Of a stretch of 5,171 nucleotides of DNA, positions 4,215 to 5,171 are shown piece by piece. This DNA comes from Bacteroidales bacterium. Lineage in GTDB: Bacteria > Bacteroidota > Bacteroidia > Bacteroidales > SM23-62. The position numbers were made by a program, and so were the translations under genes. The stretch covers positions 1 through 5,171 of the forward strand of contig JADHVS010000295.1 in the NCBI GenBank assembly GCA_016783865.1. The letters are read 5' to 3'. Under the pieces are notes generated by a model, which was given only the letters and a program-made list of their open reading frames with translations, searched no databases and was not told where the DNA came from. Positions within the stretch are counted from its first letter, which is position 1; every line of letters begins with the position of its first letter.

Positions 4215-5171
4215 ATGATGTTTAAGCGGGCGCTTTACAAAACGATTTCTCAACAACTTCAGCACAAGAATACCATTGTAATTACCGGAATGAGGCAGGT
4301 TGGTAAAACGACGCTCATGAAGCAGTTAGCCGATGCATGGGAAGGGAAAAAGGTATGGTATGATTTTGACAATCCTCTTGACATGCTGATTTTCGAAAAC
4401 ATATCCTTTCAATCGATTTATGAAGAATTGAGACGGGAAGCACAGGCTGGAGACGAAGAACGGTTTTTGGTTTGTATCGATGAGATCCAGAATTTTCCGG
4501 AGATAACAAAAGTTATCAAATACCTCATGGATCATTATAAGATAAAATTCATCGTTACCGGATCGTCGAATTATTACCTGCGTAATTTGTTTCCCGAATC
4601 GCTGAGCGGACGTAAATTTCTCTTCGTATTACATCCGCTGAGTTATCGGGAGTATCTGCACTTTCATGGACGGCTTTCTGAAAATGAGCTTGAACCGGAT
4701 CCGGATGAGGCTTTTGCAACGCACAGCAAGGCGCAGATGTTAAAAAGAGGCGCACTATACGATGAGTACCTCGAATTCGGTGGGTTCCCTGAAGTAACAA
4801 CCACCGGCGACTATGCTGTAAAAAAAATGATTCTGCGTAATATTTTTGTCTCCTTTTTTGAAAAGGACATCAAGGTTTTCAGCGAATTGAAAGATGTACG
4901 CGAACTACGGGACCTGATCCTGTTGCTGGGACCCCGCAATGGGAATATGCTGGATATTACGCGTATTGCCTCAGAAATAGGAATCAACCGGGTTAAGGTC
5001 TACAGTTACCTTGAGTTTTTAGAGGGTACATTTTTTCTTAAACTTATTCCAAAGTACAGTAAAAGCGCCGACCGGCGTGTTGCCGGAGGGAAAAAGGTCT
5101 ATTTTTCCGATACCGGAATGTTAAATATGGTGGCAAAAGTTACTCCGGGCCAACTGCTGGAAACGGCTGTG
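4215..5171 (+). CDS. DUF4143 AAA ATPase, N-terminal part (runs off the end; completed by 1-366)
   Basis: Predicted cytosolic P-loop ATPase of the AAA_14 plus DUF4143 architecture (COG1373-like). The joined protein would be 395 residues, a usual length for the family. Visible motifs: Walker A GMRQVGKT (25-32); Walker B FLVCIDEIQ (84-92, with Asp89-Glu90); sensor-1-like VTGSS (114-118); SLSGR followed by HPLSYREYL (129-148), typical of the family; GGFPEV (189-194); and a winged-helix-like segment around 245-270. All ATPase motifs appear intact. Two ATGs in tandem (4215 and 4218) are equally possible starts; 4215 was chosen as the first. There is no Shine-Dalgarno sequence, as usual in Bacteroidota. 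The gene has its own promoter and a palindrome directly upstream, so it is probably a single transcription unit insulated from the gene before it. It is of a different subfamily from the broken paralogue at 3235. Substrate and partner are unknown. Confidence 0.92.
   Translation, partial: MMFKRALYKTISQQLQHKNTIVITGMRQVGKTTLMKQLADAWEGKKVWYDFDNPLDMLIFENISFQSIYEELRREAQAGDEERFLVCIDEIQNFPEITKVIKYLMDHYKIKFIVTGSSNYYLRNLFPESLSGRKFLFVLHPLSYREYLHFHGRLSENELEPDPDEAFATHSKAQMLKRGALYDEYLEFGGFPEVTTTGDYAVKKMILRNIFVSFFEKDIKVFSELKDVRELRDLILLLGPRNGNMLDITRIASEIGINRVKVYSYLEFLEGTFFLKLIPKYSKSADRRVAGGKKVYFSDTGMLNMVAKVTPGQLLETAV
5037..5171. repeat. Terminal direct repeat, right copy (contig overlap)
   Basis: Exact copy of 1-135. 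Removing one copy gives a 5036-bp circle and a complete 395-residue ATPase. It could also be a genuine tandem unit or a graph loop caused by repeats; the sequence alone does not decide. Confidence 0.97.

Noticed and set aside
1..5171. tRNA, rRNA, transposase, integrase or attC-like sites
   Set aside because: I looked for these on both strands and saw nothing supportable; the inverted heptads lack the conserved core sites of integron attC.

Overview
The window looks like accessory DNA from a member of the Bacteroidota, probably Bacteroidales-like. Three things point there: a near-consensus Bacteroidota promoter (TTTG, 20 bp, TATTTTTG) in front of the best-preserved gene, no Shine-Dalgarno sequences before the starts, and protein families common in that phylum (DUF4143 AAA ATPases, archaeal-type ATPases, winged-helix/nucleotidyltransferase proteins). 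The organism call is an inference from these features, not a database match.

Topology: the first 135 bases (1-135) are identical to the last 135 (5037-5171). Joining them gives a 5036-bp circle. The join completes a DUF4143 ATPase of 395 residues, starting at 4215, crossing the junction and stopping at 364-366. The molecule may be a small circular element, a tandem unit or an assembly loop. No replication, mobilisation, integrase or transposase gene is present.

Layout, all genes on the + strand: C-terminal part of the DUF4143 ATPase (1-366); a predicted nucleotidyltransferase starting at TTG (451-957), overlapping a small basic protein (950-1144); a broken winged-helix/nucleotidyltransferase gene (1189-1644; N-terminus missing, one in-frame TAG); an intact archaeal-type AAA+ ATPase (1852-2961); a second DUF4143 ATPase, of a different subfamily, broken by an internal out-of-frame deletion (3235-3973); and the N-terminal part of the intact DUF4143 ATPase (4215-5171). 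The genes do not form a recognisable pathway. They are a collection of P-loop ATPases and nucleotidyltransferase-fold proteins, partly decayed, in the style of defence, toxin-antitoxin or accessory islands.

The most unusual structure is in the spacers. Most are built from degenerate 7-bp (in one place 8-bp) tandem repeats that keep register over long distances. The clearest is 4006-4159: 22 consecutive heptads, 11 of GAYGACN type followed by 11 of the opposite-strand type (GTCATCN). Others lie at 367-394, 1782-1851 (ending exactly at the ATG of the ATPase at 1852), 3012-3123 and 3974-3987. A separate 32-bp near-perfect palindrome (4175-4206) covers the -7 element of the intact ATPase promoter and is a good candidate operator.
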